Made by a program: the position numbers and the translations under genes. A DNA stretch of 64,000 nucleotides from Epinephelus fuscoguttatus. Lineage: Eukaryota; Chordata; Actinopteri; Perciformes; Serranidae. Shown here piece after piece: positions 1 to 12,333 of this stretch; position 1 is the first letter of the stretch; every line of letters starts with the position of its first letter. Location: assembly GCF_011397635.1 (NCBI RefSeq), contig NC_064763.1, forward strand, positions 24,317,437 through 24,381,436, read 5' to 3'. The notes below the pieces were generated by a model that was given only the letters and a program-made list of their open reading frames with translations, was not told where the DNA came from and did no database searches.

Positions 1-109
1 CCCCTTGACCTATGAACTATAGAACTATAAAGCATATTTGTTTTTAATTTTCTTTAAATTATCAGGACAGATAAATAATTCGTGGTCAGGTGAATAGGGT
101 AAAACACAA

Positions 110-1056
110 TTTCCACTGAGCAGTACGGTTCAGTTCAGTTCAGTTTGGTAGGCTTTATTTCTGTTTTCACTGTGAAAAGTTGTGGATGGTACCAATGGAA
201 CCATTCCGTACTGTCCCCATTTTCTGGTCCCCCCTCGGTTGGGGTACCTAGCACACAGATCTGGTACTAAAAGGTGGAGCTGTGAACACTGCAGTCTGTT
301 GATTGGTCAATAGAGGGCGGTCACTCTGCTCAGGGCTGAGTTGTGGCTGGTTTTGAGGCTCATGTAACCACTGTTCATACTGTGGAGAGTTTTACTAATA
401 TTAGAAAGCTGTAACTATAAAGTGAAAGGACATTTTGCTGCCTCTTGCAGCAGCTGTAGTCTGAGAAACAATAACTTAGTTCACTGGGCCGACTGCTGGC
501 AATTATTAAGGTGGAACGTTAACTTGTTACTGTATGTTACTCAGTGTATGAAGTGATGACATGAATCCATCAACATACCTTAAATTATGACCTTTTTAGT
601 TGTTATTGTCTCTCGTGGATGACAGCCACTTTTAGTTTCCTGAAAGTTATTACTTTTGACCAGATTATGTGAACTGCATATATTCTAATCTTCATGCAGA
701 GGGAAAAAAAGAAGCACCACAGAGTGTCGTTCCTGTGGGCTCCAGCAACACTAAACCACTGAGCTTGCCTTAGAAGGAATAAATGCACAAACCCACTGTT
801 TTTAAATATCCCATGGAAAGAGACTCTCACTGCGGCTTGTTCTATTTTGTTCTGAAAATGTCAGCATGCAACCTTGTTCTGTGAATGAGAAACGAGGTGT
901 AGACTGATAAAGGAGGAAATCCAGTGAGTGACAACAACCCTGTCCACATGAAAGAGTACTGTTTGTGGTAGAAACGTTAAACGTACCTAGGGTCTAAGTA
1001 CCATGTCCAAAGGGTTACATTTGGTTCTACAGGTACTATACCGAAAGTTTGGAAAC
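110..1056 (+). mobile_element. Non-autonomous DNA-type element, family A copy 1
   Basis: Starts TTTCCACTGAGCAGTACGGTTCAG, contains GGTACTAAAAGGTGGAGCTGTG and ends near GAAAGTTTGGAAAC. Two further copies are in this window (17809-18664 plus, 21073-21960 minus). No transposase frame is seen, so it is probably a MITE-like element. The short inverted TTTCCA/TGGAAA ends are compatible with this. Confidence 0.65.
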
Positions 1057-1075
1057 AGTGCTTAAGGTGCTTTTT

Positions 1076-1768
1076 AAGGCCCAGACACACCAAACTGATT
1101 TCAGAGAACTAGCGCAGACCAAGACCCCCTGCTGAATCATTTGATGTTGCTATGTCTTTGCCAAAAAGTTGCACATGAACACACCACAAAAACTACAGGC
1201 GATGGAAAACCAGCATGTACGTTTTGTGCCTGCATGAGAGGAAATAACTCTTCACACCTGCAGATGGCGGTTGTCTGTAATACTTGTTCAAAACGGGAAA
1301 CCGGAAGACCGTCTTGACGCTAGTTAGTCAGTTAGCACATTCACAACATAATCCAATGTTGAAAGAACAAATTATATTTACTACGCGCCAATGAACAACA
1401 ACACACACATCATCACAAAATGTTTCAGCTAAAGAGCTCACTGTCTGAAGAAAAATAATCTTACTTCATGAAACAAGTTTGTTTTGTCTTATTCCCACTT
1501 GACTAGCTGTTTGTTTACTTTCCTCACTTCCGTTTCTCTTCATGTGTGCCGAGCTGAACTGCCAATCAGAGTGATTTAATTCACTGATGGTCTCCACCAT
1601 CGCCAATTCAACATGCTGAACAGGCCAAAAAAATAAAAAAAATAAGCCGACAGGGGCCAACGAGGGGCAACAGTGCGAGACACACTACACTAACAAGGGC
1701 GACAGACGGCTCACTGATTGCCCAACATTGACCGATGGCTGACTGTTGGCTTTGTGTCTCAGGGCCTT
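1076..1768. mobile_element. Inverted-repeat element, about 0.7 kb
   Basis: Left end AAGGCCCAGACACACC, right end (reverse complement) AAGGCCCTGAGACACAAAG, similar over about 15 bp. No coding frame. The target duplication is unclear; both flanks are TTTAA-like. Confidence 0.5.
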
Positions 1769-2671
1769 TAAAGGCTTAAGTCTATGAATCCTACTGCTTA
1801 TTATTTGAGTCTTTAATAGAATCTGAGTCTTTGTCAAAAGCCTTGCTGTTTTAAATCAGCTCTCCGTAAAAGAACCAGTATGAAACAGAATTTGAAAACT
1901 CAATATATCAGCCCTTGATTTAATTACTCCCAACAAATGTGCAAAGGCAGCAGTCAAGTGGTCCTTAAGCCCCTGTGCCTCTGTAAAAACATCACATAAA
2001 ATTACATAAAGCAATGATTACCTTCAAAAAGCACAGCCTCTCACTAATGTGAGTGCTGGACAGTTTATTAAATGAGTTGTGCAGTAAGGAAAATAAAAGA
2101 GGGGCTATCATTACCACATGTTGTTTTATTCTATTTTGTTTTTCATTGACTATAAATGTATTGATGCCCAAGGGGAGTAAGTCAGTGTGTTTTTAACGTT
2201 TTGCTTGGAAAGGTTCAATAATTACAGTGGAAACATTTGCTTTGCTACACAAACTCAAAACTGTAACGGCAGAGGAATTCTGACTTTATGACCACTGCAT
2301 TTCTGTTTCCTTTTAGTTCAATTATTATGATCCTTTGTTAGGCCCATATAGGACTCGGTAGGTCTTTACCGCTAGCAACCATCTTTTCTTTCTGTTGGAT
2401 TTTTAACAATGCTAGAAGTGTGGCCGTACAGCAATGTTAGAGGGTCGGTCAGTCCACCACTTTGGTCCACAGTGAAATATTTAAAAACCTGTTGGATAGT
2501 TTAACAAACATTTGTACACACATTTATAGTTCCTAATTCCTAATTCCTAATTCGAATTCTTTCCCCCTCTAAATAATAACAGAAACAGTATTATTAAGCA
2601 AAGAAAGACACGTTTTATTTTGGCTTTAAATTTTGGTTACATTTCACATTCAAGTCTATTTTAATTTCTAG
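1769..2671. other. Intergenic, nothing recognised
   Basis: AT-rich, no coding potential. One short direct repetition of CCTAATT at about 2,532-2,552. Confidence 0.5.
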
Positions 2672-3422
2672 TTGGGAAGTCTGCAACACCAGAGGTCATT
2701 ACACCTGGGTCCCTGCCCCTGCCTGCTGCCTGGCACACATTTCAACCGGCCCCAACGTCAGTCCCTGTTGGTGGTGGGCCCACAGGGTGAAGGCTCCATG
2801 TTATTCATTCTGGCTGAGCCCTACCTGGCCCCATGGCCCAAGGCCCAGCCAGGGGGGTCCTGGTCTCCCCATACTGGGCAAGGTACGCCTTCCCTGAATG
2901 TCATGGTGGTCTTCTTGAACCACTTAGTCTGGCCCCTCCCCCTGGGACCACTGTGCTGTGGGAGACCCTACCAAGCCCCTGGCAACACAGCTCCCAGGAT
3001 CATGGTCATGAGCTATTGGTAGTGACCGAAAGAATGAGGTTGCGGATACAAGTGGCTGAAATGGGCCTTAGAGATAGGGTAAGGAGCTTGGACATCTGGA
3101 GAGAGCTCGAAGTAGAGCCGCTGCTTCCTTACGTCGAAGAGGGCCAGTTGAGATGGTTCGGGCATCTGATCATGATGCCCTCTGGGTGCCTCCTGTTAGA
3201 GGTGTTTCGGGCATGTCCCACTGGTAGGAGGCCCTGGGGCAGACCCAGAACACGCTGGAGGGATTACATATCTCATCTGTCCTGGGAACGCCTCAGGTCC
3301 CCCAGGAGGAGCTGGAAAGCATTGCTGAGGAGAGGGATGTTTGGAATACTTTGCTCAGCCTGCTGCCCCCGTGACCAAGCTTCGGAAAAGCAGTTGAAAA
3401 TGGATGGATGGATGGATGGAAA
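2672..3422 (+). mobile_element. LINE 3' fragment (RTE/Rex3-like) with TGGA tail
   Basis: The frame around 3,020-3,400 reads VVTERMRLRIQVAEMGLRDR..., ...EEGQLRWFGHLIMMPSG..., RPWGRPRTRWRDYISHL, the C-terminal tail typical of non-LTR retrotransposon polyproteins. It ends in a (TGGA)5 tract at 3401-3420, a tail style I associate with RTE/Rex3 elements. The 5' part (2,672-3,000) is nearer to another region of the same repeat, so an internal deletion is likely. A few frame changes mark it as dead. Confidence 0.6.
3401..3420 (+). repeat. (TGGA)5 LINE tail microsatellite
   Basis: Five TGGA units closing the RTE-like fragment. Confidence 0.95.
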
Positions 3423-4397
3423 GTGACATGGCCAGCACTGCAGTGAACCTGGGCTGATGGTTCAGCACAACAGGAAAGATTCTGTGTTGCCAGATCTTGA
3501 GTGGGTTACTGAGGTGGTGACATGTCTCAAATAAAGTTAATTTTCTCCTGATTTGTCTCTCTGAAGAATGTCATTTTAGTGTCAGAATGTTCAGAAGATA
3601 TGTGGCTTGTGACAACTGCGTCCAGTATTTACTTCAGTGATGATATCATGAAAGAACTGGTTATAATCTACAGGAAATGGATCTAAAGTGGGCAGTCTCA
3701 CTTTATCAGTGGTCTCTGGCCCCACCATCAGGGTTAAAATTTACATTTGTCCCATACTGTTTTTGTGACTAAACTCTTATAGCTACATAAAAACTAAGAA
3801 CTCAACATGTACTTTGTGATAAGTGCTAATTTCGCAAATGTCAGTAAGATGGTGAACATAAACGTTATAACGGCATTCTAGCATTGTCAGTGTGAGCGTA
3901 TTAGCATGCTGGCATTAACATTTAGTGCAAATCACAGTTGTGCCTGGCTGAACTCTGTTAGTGTAAAATTAAAAGGATCTGTTCAAGCCCTTCAGTTTCA
4001 GGAGGAAAGCTGGGCGCCTCCCTTCATTTTATCACTTGACCCAAGGCCCTCGAGGTCTCTCAGGATTTACAGCAGTATCACCACCACACTGTGTTTCTAA
4101 TGATAATAAAACAGCATGATAATATTTTAAGTGTTGAACTATTTAAGCTCATATTCCATCATTTATTTCTCTAAGTGATGAAGTATAATTCACAGAGGCC
4201 TGGCTTTTTTTCTATCTTGAAACCTGTGTGTCTTTTTTTTTTTTACTGACCTTGCCTTTTTTTAGCATGTGAAGAGTTAAATTCTGTATTTTCAAATGTG
4301 TCACACAGGCATTCAGTGCATGAAATACTGAGTCTTCTTGTTTAACCTGGTTTCACCTTTGTCTCTGTCTCCCTAGACATGTGCAATTACAGGTAGC
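3423..4397. other. Intergenic, nothing recognised
   Basis: No coding similarity, no repeat ends identified. Confidence 0.5.
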
Positions 4398-4591
4398 TTT
4401 AAAGGGGGCCTATTATGCTTGTGTTCAGGTTCATACTTGTGTTTTGGGTTATTACTAGAACATGTTTACAGGCGTCAATGTTCAGAAAACACTTTATTTT
4501 CCTCATTGTCTGTGCTGAAACATGTATTCACCCTCGGTCTGCAGTCCCCTTTTTCAGCGCCTATCTCTTTAATGTAAGCTCCCCTAGTATA

Positions 4592-6430
4592 TCGGTACTT
4601 TCCACCATGAAAAATCACCGGTAAAAGCTTTTAGACTAATATCTTTACAACCATACATGTTTCAGCAGGAATATTACCTTATATTTGGGGGAAATTAACA
4701 ACATCAGCAACCAAGGTTACATATTCCCTGAAGTTAGCATACAGCTACATGTAGCTCTGCACTTAGAGCCAAGGGATTGATTTTAATGAAGTATGTCCAG
4801 TGCTTAATTTGAGCTGGAACGTACTGGGACGCGTACCAGGATCTTTTCAGATTTGAATGGGTCTAGAACTTTTCGCATCTAAAAACTACATAGAGTATTG
4901 GCTGATGTCACAAGTGTTGCAGGGTATACTGGTAATGGTAGACCGCGGTACTAAAACTCCACAGTAGCCTACATATGATAGTTCAAAGTCCAATCACAAG
5001 ACGGTGAGTGTCCATGCGCCGTCCCGGCGCGCGTTGGTCAATAACGGCACGCACCGGCCATCTGGCACTCAATATGCTGCTGTAGTGGTTTGTTTTCCAG
5101 ACATGTGAGTATCTTTGAGCAGTGAAACTTATTATTTATTTATTTTTACTTGTCGGCAGTGATTTGTTTTCCACAGAGCTCTACGTGCGAGCATTTTACT
5201 CGCATTTGCGACTAAAAATAGTTTTGTGTGCGCAAATTAAATCATTCAGCTCGCTGTGTGAGTACAGATTTCAACCAGCAGCAGGAAGGAAAATCAAATC
5301 CTGCCGGTTGTGGGTTGAATGGGGGTCACAGACAGGATACGGCGGTCAAATACGGCGGAGGCTCATAGTGCTCCGCGCCGCAACATAACGGCTTACCGGC
5401 GAGTCCGACTCCAGGTCCAGTAATTTCCTCTTCTTGGTGTCATGACTGCCCAGTAGTACCTGGACAACTGAGCCATGGCGGCACACAGGTATGTGGCATG
5501 TCACAGGAGAAATGAGCCGTTCACATTTCTCTCTCTGTGGCAGGTAACGGTCCACAAACCTCACCGCACTTTAAGGACTGTTCATTACTTATGAAGGGAC
5601 TGTTCTTTACTTGTCAGGGGAGGAGGGTGGCTGGTTGATTCTTATTTTATTTATTTTATTTTGATCCCCCTTATGTTCATCACTTATTGATGCTGTTTTT
5701 GAAGTATGAATAAGTCAATAATTAATTTATTCCATTGAAATATCATTGATGTATTATAGAAAAGTGATTTATCTTTTCATAAATGACAAAAGGCACATCT
5801 GCCTCATTTTCGCTGTGGTATCCTGATACTACTCAGAACCATGATACTTTCACTGGTATCGTACCGTGGGTCCCAATTTTGGTACGGTGACAACACAAGA
5901 TGTCACAACCATTCCATTCGCGCAGTGAGGCGGCTTGGGTGCCGCTTAAAAAAGTGTTCCCCCACTTTTGGGAGTCGGAACACTGCTCTCTCAGAGGCCC
6001 AAAGTGTTCCCCTACTTCTAATTTTACAAATTAAGCACTGAGTATGTCGATACTTTGTACTGTGAAAAATCACCAGTAAAACCATTTAGGCTAATATCTT
6101 TACCTCCATATGTGTTTCAGCAGGAATATTACCTTATATTTGGGGGAAATTAACAACATCAGCAACCAAGGTTACAAATTCCCTGACGTTAGCATACAGC
6201 TACATGTAGCTCTGCACTTAGAGCCAAGGGACTGATTTTAAAGAAGTATGTCTTGTCGGTACTTTCCACCATGAAAAATCACCAATGAAAGCTTTTAAAC
6301 CAAACTCTTGACAACCATACATGTTTCAGCAGGAATATGACCCAAACTTGGGGAAAAATGAACAACATTGGAAACCAAGATTACATGTTTCCCTGATGGT
6401 AGCAAGTAGCTACATGTAGCATTGTAGGCT
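4592..6430 (+). repeat. Three tandem ~205-bp units, split by an insertion
   Basis: Unit 1 is about 4592-4797, unit 2 about 6049-6252, unit 3 about 6257-6430. Shared phrases are CACCATGAAAAATCACC, TGTTTCAGCAGGAATAT and AGCTACATGTAGC. Unit 3 is the most diverged. The hAT element separates units 1 and 2. Confidence 0.8.
4798..6040. mobile_element. hAT-superfamily non-autonomous element, 1,243 bp, with intact ends
   Basis: Perfect 14-bp terminal inverted repeats CAGTGCTTAATTTG (4798-4811 and, reversed, 6027-6040) flanked by a perfect 8-bp target duplication AGTATGTC (4790-4797 and 6041-6048). A CAG-type terminus and an 8-bp duplication define hAT. No transposase frame of useful length is inside. 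Confidence 0.9.
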
Positions 6431-6693
6431 ATGTAATATAAACACGCAGTAGCATGCCTGGAGTAAATGACCTTATAAAGAAATCTGTATCGAGCTGACA
6501 TCAGCATGTCTTGAAAGCAGAAACATAATTGGAAACAGTATTCACAACAGTCTGAAGCCTTTTGCTCACAGGGATTACTTTTACACATGTTTACCTCATT
6601 ATTTAAAAGTTTGGCCACTTTTGATTTGAACATCCAACATTGTAACATTTTTATGAAAGAAAATAAGGAAAACCACAACAGGTCCCCTTTAAA

Positions 6694-9627
6694 TCTGTCC
6701 CAGAGCCCTCTGGCCATCAGCCATGTCACAGTTGTTGGTCCTCTTTCGGTTCAATAGGAAACTTAGGAAAGGAGGAAAACAGACAATATCCATCACTGCT
6801 TATTACTCAATGTCGATTTTTGAGTTTCACAGCTGGAGAATGATGATCCAAGGCTGGTTTGATAAATCAGACACACAGGATTAAATACTCAAAGAGGTGC
6901 ACCTGATAATAATCTATCAAGTCTGGTTTGCAGTCTTCCAGAAGTCATCACACATTTGCAACTGGAAAATAACTCTCTTCTCAAACGTGTTTTCATATCT
7001 TTACACTTTTTGCATAACTTGATGTGGTTGACTGTATAAAGAGAGCTTGAGAGATTTGTTTTATGTCGTGATTTAATTTTTGATGTGACTGAAGCTTGAT
7101 CAAAAAAATAGGACTAAATGAATAATGAGATTGGAAACACGACAACGCTTGCCATACACTTTGGCAGAACATGAGAGAGAGCTGCAGGGACATTTGCTAT
7201 TTATCCCCTACCACGATTAATGACCTCACTGCTGCGCTGCTTTTCTGATATGCATTCCAGTTCACCCCATGCTGACATCGGGAAGCCAACAGGAGGCATA
7301 CGCTCTGCTGTTCTTTTACATTGTTCTGCTGGAAATGCTCGTCCGGTTCCCATTTTTATTTGTTTCCTTTGTTCTGTTGTTTTCACAGGGTTCTGGCCAG
7401 GTTTCATGATAGAACATCCACTCACACATCTGTCAGTCATGTTGACCTGAACATCATGACCTGAACGTCAGGTTTGTATCACAGTGTTAGTTCAAAAAGA
7501 GAAATGATTCTGTGTGAAATATGTGAAGTACGCAAGCCCTTGAGTTCTCTTTATGGAGCTGTATCAGTTAGCATGTTGTCTTACTGAGCAGAACATGAGT
7601 TTGCGTCTGTACCCACTTACGTGAGTGTATTATCCACTCTACAGCATATGATCTTGTGTGTTTTGAGCAGATCTGATTCATTTTCCAGGCATGTTTCAGG
7701 GTGTTTTACCCACATCAGGTTTAGATTAGTGGGATCCTGGTCTTGATTGCTCTTGTTCATAAATCATGACTTATGATTAGAGTTCTCAACTGCTCATTTA
7801 GAGATTAGAGACTTTAACTTTGGCCATGAACTTTCCTAATGCCACGTTGTCTGTTGCACATTGTAGTTCATGTTTTGATTCAGACAGAGATACGGAAGAA
7901 TAAAATGGCCTTACTCCTGCTAAACACTCCGTTTTATAGGTTCATGGCGTCATATGACTTCATCCTCTCGCTTCTCCCGTCAAGATGCTTAGCCAATGAG
8001 AAATGAACTCAGTCTTTGGGGACTGGCGAGGCCAGACTGATGTGGCCGAAATCCAAACGCATACTAACCACAGGCAGCAGGACTTTACTTCTCTTCTAGG
8101 CCAAGGTTAAAGGCATAACTTGACGTTTTGAAATTCAGCAGATTATTTGTCTCCGCCAGGAACTTGTCACATTATAGGAAAAACTTGCCATTTTGTTTTC
8201 CTATAATGGCTTGCTAGCATCATTAGCATTCTCTGTTGAAACCAGGAGGCACAGCCAGCCAGGAGTTGGAGAATTTCCCTGACATTGTTGCAGTGAAACC
8301 TTCACGTGAACACGTTATGCATATGCAATACTCTCATTCTCCTGATGAATTGCAGGTTGCATTTCTTTACAAAAAAAAGGTAACTCTTCGTCATTTTCTG
8401 GCCGGCTACCACTGGACTATTCCTGGGCAAGTTATAGATCAGTCAAACTTGTTCTGGGTTCAGGTTAAACAAAGGAACCAAAGCAGCCAGACCACCCAAA
8501 ACATTCATGAGTAAGATTATGAGCGTCCAAAGCAGCCAGCTCATGTCCTGCTCTTCCAGTGTTCTGTATACACTCTGTGACTTTGATCACAACTCCATGA
8601 TTGATGCCATATTTTTCATTTGCCTGGCTTTGTCTTTGTGATCCAAATTATAGTGTGAAGAATAAATGTCAGAACTCTAAAACAAGCCCCCCACTTTTGG
8701 GTACTTACCATATCCCCTCTCATAAAGACACACATGGTTCTACTTAATCTCTCTCTTCATTCTGGGACCTTAAAAACCTCTTGATTAGAGTAAATGGAAT
8801 ATGAAACCCCAGATTTAGGCCTGATGGTGTGCCTTTGGATGAGCAACTCAAATGAAACATTAAATTATTTCTCATTCAGCTGCACTGAAGCAATGTTCAG
8901 TTGGCTGCGTTACAAGACTTTTATGTTTGAACATCAACATATGCACTGATGCATACGGACTACTCTTGTTCTCAAGTTTTTGCTTGTCTGAAAATAAACA
9001 ACTTTATCCTCAAACACAAAAATTTACATTCCACAGTTTCCTGAGCAGCTAAAACAAAACTGAACTCATCTATCATCAAAAAACACACCTCCCAGTACAT
9101 TTAAACTCTTGTAACTCCACTTCTACTGTTACAAAAGAGAATAGAGACCATAAATGGTCATATTTCAGTTGAAAACATTTTGCTGTGATGGAATTGCCTC
9201 AGGCACTCACACATTTTTTGAATAGCTCAACTTCATATGGAGACCTGACAATGGGAGTTTCAGCATAAATTGAAACACTGACAAATGGGAAAGGAACAGA
9301 AAACAGAAGTGCTTCCCTCTAAAACAGTGCCCCCAACCTGGGGGGTTGTGACCCCTGAGATGATTAACAGGACAGGAGCCAGAAAAAAAAAAAAACATAA
9401 ATTATGTCTAATTTCCAGACTCTTATATAATCTTTGCACCTTTTCAATTGAATGACTGGATTTCGTAACCTTTCTAGGCCTTTAAAAGTGAACATATTTG
9501 ACCTATGCAACCCCAAAAGATGGGCCACAACAAGCCATTGCTTTGTTTTAAGCAATGTATGTTCATACAGCTGTTTGTATATCTCACAAAAATGCACATA
9601 CAATGGCTAATATTATATCTAACAATA
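6694..9627. other. Intergenic, no gene recognised
   Basis: Several short open frames, none with similarity or splice context. No repeat with definable ends was found. Confidence 0.5.
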
Positions 9628-9696
9628 AGCACCCCCAAAAATGGCACAAATTACCACCTCATGAATGGTGTTATCATGTTACGTACATAACATAAG

Positions 9697-10381
9697 GTTA
9701 TAATAATAACTTTATTTATATAGCACCTTTCAAAAACGAGTTACAAGGTGCTGTACAACAGAGATAAAACATATCACATACAATACAATTGCCAGCATAA
9801 AAAAACCCCACCAAGAGAAATAAAATTGGCCTTAAAAAATTAACTTAAAAACACCCATCCCCAACAAAGTAAACATACAGTACAGCAATAATAAAACAGG
9901 ATTAAGAGAAGGCCGATCGATAAAAATGAGTCTTTAGAAGAGATTTAAAAGAATCCACTGAGCTTGCCTGCCTGAGATCGCTGGGCAGGGAGTTCCACAG
10001 CTGTGGAGCACGGACAGTGAAGGCCCGGTCACCTTTTGTGATAAGACGGGACCTTGGGACCATAAGCAAAGCTGAGCCAGCGGATCTCAGGCAGCGTTCA
10101 GGTTTGAGAGTAGAGAGGAAAGTAGAGAGGAGACTTTCAGGATTGCAGGTGCTGGAGCTAGATGGGGTGAAGATGATAACCTCTGTTTTTGACTCGTTTA
10201 GTTGGAGAAAGTTGTTAATCATCCATGTTGTTATATCTGTCAGGCATGAGAGAGCATGGGAAACATCTGAAGAGCCAGGTTTCAGTGGTATATATAACTG
10301 TGTGTCATCCGCGTATAGATGAAAATTTATGTTGTGCCTTTGAATAATTCTTCCCAGGGGTAACAAGTAAATGGAAAAACG
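9697..10381 (-). mobile_element. L2-type LINE fragment with reverse transcriptase remnant
   Basis: The minus-strand frame includes FSIYLLPLGRII, NFHLYADDTQLYIPLKP (catalytic YADD of reverse transcriptase), NFLQLNESKTEVIIF and, after an internal deletion, FTVRAPQLWNSLPSDLR...SFKSLLKTHFY, the usual C-terminal tail. The 3' end is AT-rich with TTTATTTATATAGCACC on the plus strand. It sits inside tandem unit 1. Confidence 0.85.
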
Positions 10382-11454
10382 AAAAGTTACACAAGTTAGT
10401 TTTAAGAAAAGAATCATGGTTGGGCATCATCACGTTACGTACTTGATGTAAAGTTACGTAGCTTAGGTTTAGGCAGTAAAGTTACAGAGGTTAGTCATTG
10501 GAAAAGAAACATGGTTGGGCCTCGTCATGTGCTTGATGTAAAGTTATGTAGGTTGGATATAGGGAAAGGAACGTGATGAAAACTTACCTTAAAATTACTC
10601 AAAGTTCACTTTGTTTCATACGGGACACAAACATTGGTCTCCTGTGGGAAAGTCCCATGTTTGTTTGACCCATCCACCAACTTAACCTGCCTCCTGACAC
10701 TGACTTTCACTCTTTATAATACTTCCTTTTTTACTCCGATCAGTGCATTGGTCATATGATCACATCCTTCCTGATTACGTGAGTTATATACAAATTAGCA
10801 CCCCCGAAAGTTTAGGAAAAGAATCATGGTCATCCATCATCACATTACGTACTTGACATAAAGTTAAGTAGGTAAGGTTCAGGCAGTTAAGTTATGTAGG
10901 TTTAGTATAGGAAAACATGGCTGGGCGTCATCATGTGCTTGATGTAAAGTTACATAGGTTAGATCTACGGAAAACAAAATGTGGTGATGATGTTCCTTAA
11001 AACAATTGAAAGTTCACTTGGTTTCGGTCTCCTGTGGGAAACTCCTATGTTTTGTTGACCCATCCACCACCCCTAACTGCCTCCTTACACAGACTTTCAC
11101 TCTTAATACTACTTACTTCTTTACTCCAATCAGCACATTAGTCACATGATTGCAGCCTTCCTGATTACATGAGTTCTATACAAATTAGCACCCCCAAAAA
11201 TGCCGCAAATCAGCACCTCATGAATGGTGTTATCATGTTACGTACGTAACATAAGGTTATGTACTTAACAAAAAGTTACACAAGTTAGTTTTAGGAAAAG
11301 AATCATGGTGGGCATCATCATGTTATGTACTTGACATAAAGTTACATAGGTTAGATTTAGGCAGGAAAGTTATGTAGGTTAGGTAGAAACATGGTTGGGC
11401 ATTGTCATGTGCTTGATGTAATGTTCCGTAGGTTAGATTTAGGGAAAGGAATGA

Positions 11455-12091
11455 CAGGGACAGGCACGGCGCCAAGATTTTTTCCTCTCCCGGGACTAAG
11501 GGGGAGCTTGACCGATATGTGGGGGTGCTAAGAAAATAATTGATTTTCATGACTTCAGTTACTTTATAAGGAGGTTCTTGCTTTTTCAGTAAATGCACCT
11601 ATGATACACAGCACAAGCATGTTTGATATAAAAGTGGTTTTAACTGAATTTGGCCAAAGAATATTCAACAAAATAGTTAAGCCTAATACAATTGACCACA
11701 AGCCAATGGCAAAAATGTTTTACGTAGCAGCGATGGACTGCTCTGGAGCTCCTTCAGGTCCTGGCTCACGAGTTCCTCTCTCAGATTCAATTTTCGAAAC
11801 TCGCTCTTCTTCTTTGTCCCACTGGGAGACTGGGTCTTGGTCTTTATTTTCTACCTGCCCTCTTTTTTTCTTGATCACAAAACAATCCATTGCAACGGAC
11901 TATAGGCTAGCTAGCCTTAGCCTAAGGAGCGAGTATAAACAAAAGACTTTTATCGGAACAGAATGGCTACTTGTGAACTTTTTAATGTTTTTTAACTTAA
12001 AAATATATATTATAAAATATAAAATAAAATGCTTGAGGGGCTTAACTGGGGCTAGACAGATTTTTGACGGGGCTATAGCGCGCCGTCCCTG
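11455..12091. mobile_element. hAT-like element inserted in tandem unit 3
   Basis: The ends read CAGGGACAGGCACGGCGCC and, reversed, CAGGGACGGCGCG; unit sequence resumes on both sides. A possible target duplication is imperfect (AGGAATGA / AGGGATGA). No transposase recognised. Confidence 0.55.
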
Positions 12092-12333
12092 GACAGGGAT
12101 GAAAGGGATGACAACTTACCTTAAAATTACTCAAAGTTCACATGTTTTGACAAGAGACACAAACATTGGTCTCCTGGGGGAAAGTCCTGTGTATGTTTGA
12201 ACTATCCACCACCCCTAACTGCCTCCTTACGTGGACTTTCACTCTTTATACTATTTCTTTCTTGACTCCTGTTGGTGCATTGGACACGTGATCTCAGCCT
12301 TCCTGATTTTGTGGTTTAGCCTATATACAAATT

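Larger units (their letters stand above)
4398..6693. mobile_element. Composite inverted-repeat element with TTTAAAGGGG ends
   Basis: Left end TTTAAAGGGGGCCTATTATG and right end, reversed, TTTAAAGGGGACCTGTTGTG differ at 3 of 20 positions. The 2.3-kb span contains three tandem copies of a ~205-bp unit and a later hAT insertion (4798-6040). The left terminal 160 bp resembles a repeat I know to be common in fish. Confidence 0.6.
9628..12333 (+). repeat. Tandem array of three ~490-bp units with later insertions
   Basis: Units start at AGCACCCCC at 9628, 10797 and 11187. Shared phrases include GTTACACAAGTTAG, AAAGAATCATGGT, GTGCTTGATGTAA, GGTCTCCTG and CCTTCCTGATT. Unit 1 is split by an L2 fragment, unit 2 lacks about 100 bp near its start, and unit 3 is split by a 637-bp element. 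Confidence 0.8.

Noticed and set aside
6295..6729. 144-codon minus-strand frame
   Set aside because: It overlaps tandem unit 3 and the right end of the composite element, so it is repeat-derived rather than a gene.
8236..8514. 92-codon frame, plus strand
   Set aside because: No recognisable domain, no splice sites in phase nearby, surrounded by intergenic sequence.
11601..12200. 199-codon frame, plus strand
   Set aside because: It runs across the boundary of the 637-bp element and tandem unit 3, and its sequence is low-complexity with no family signature.
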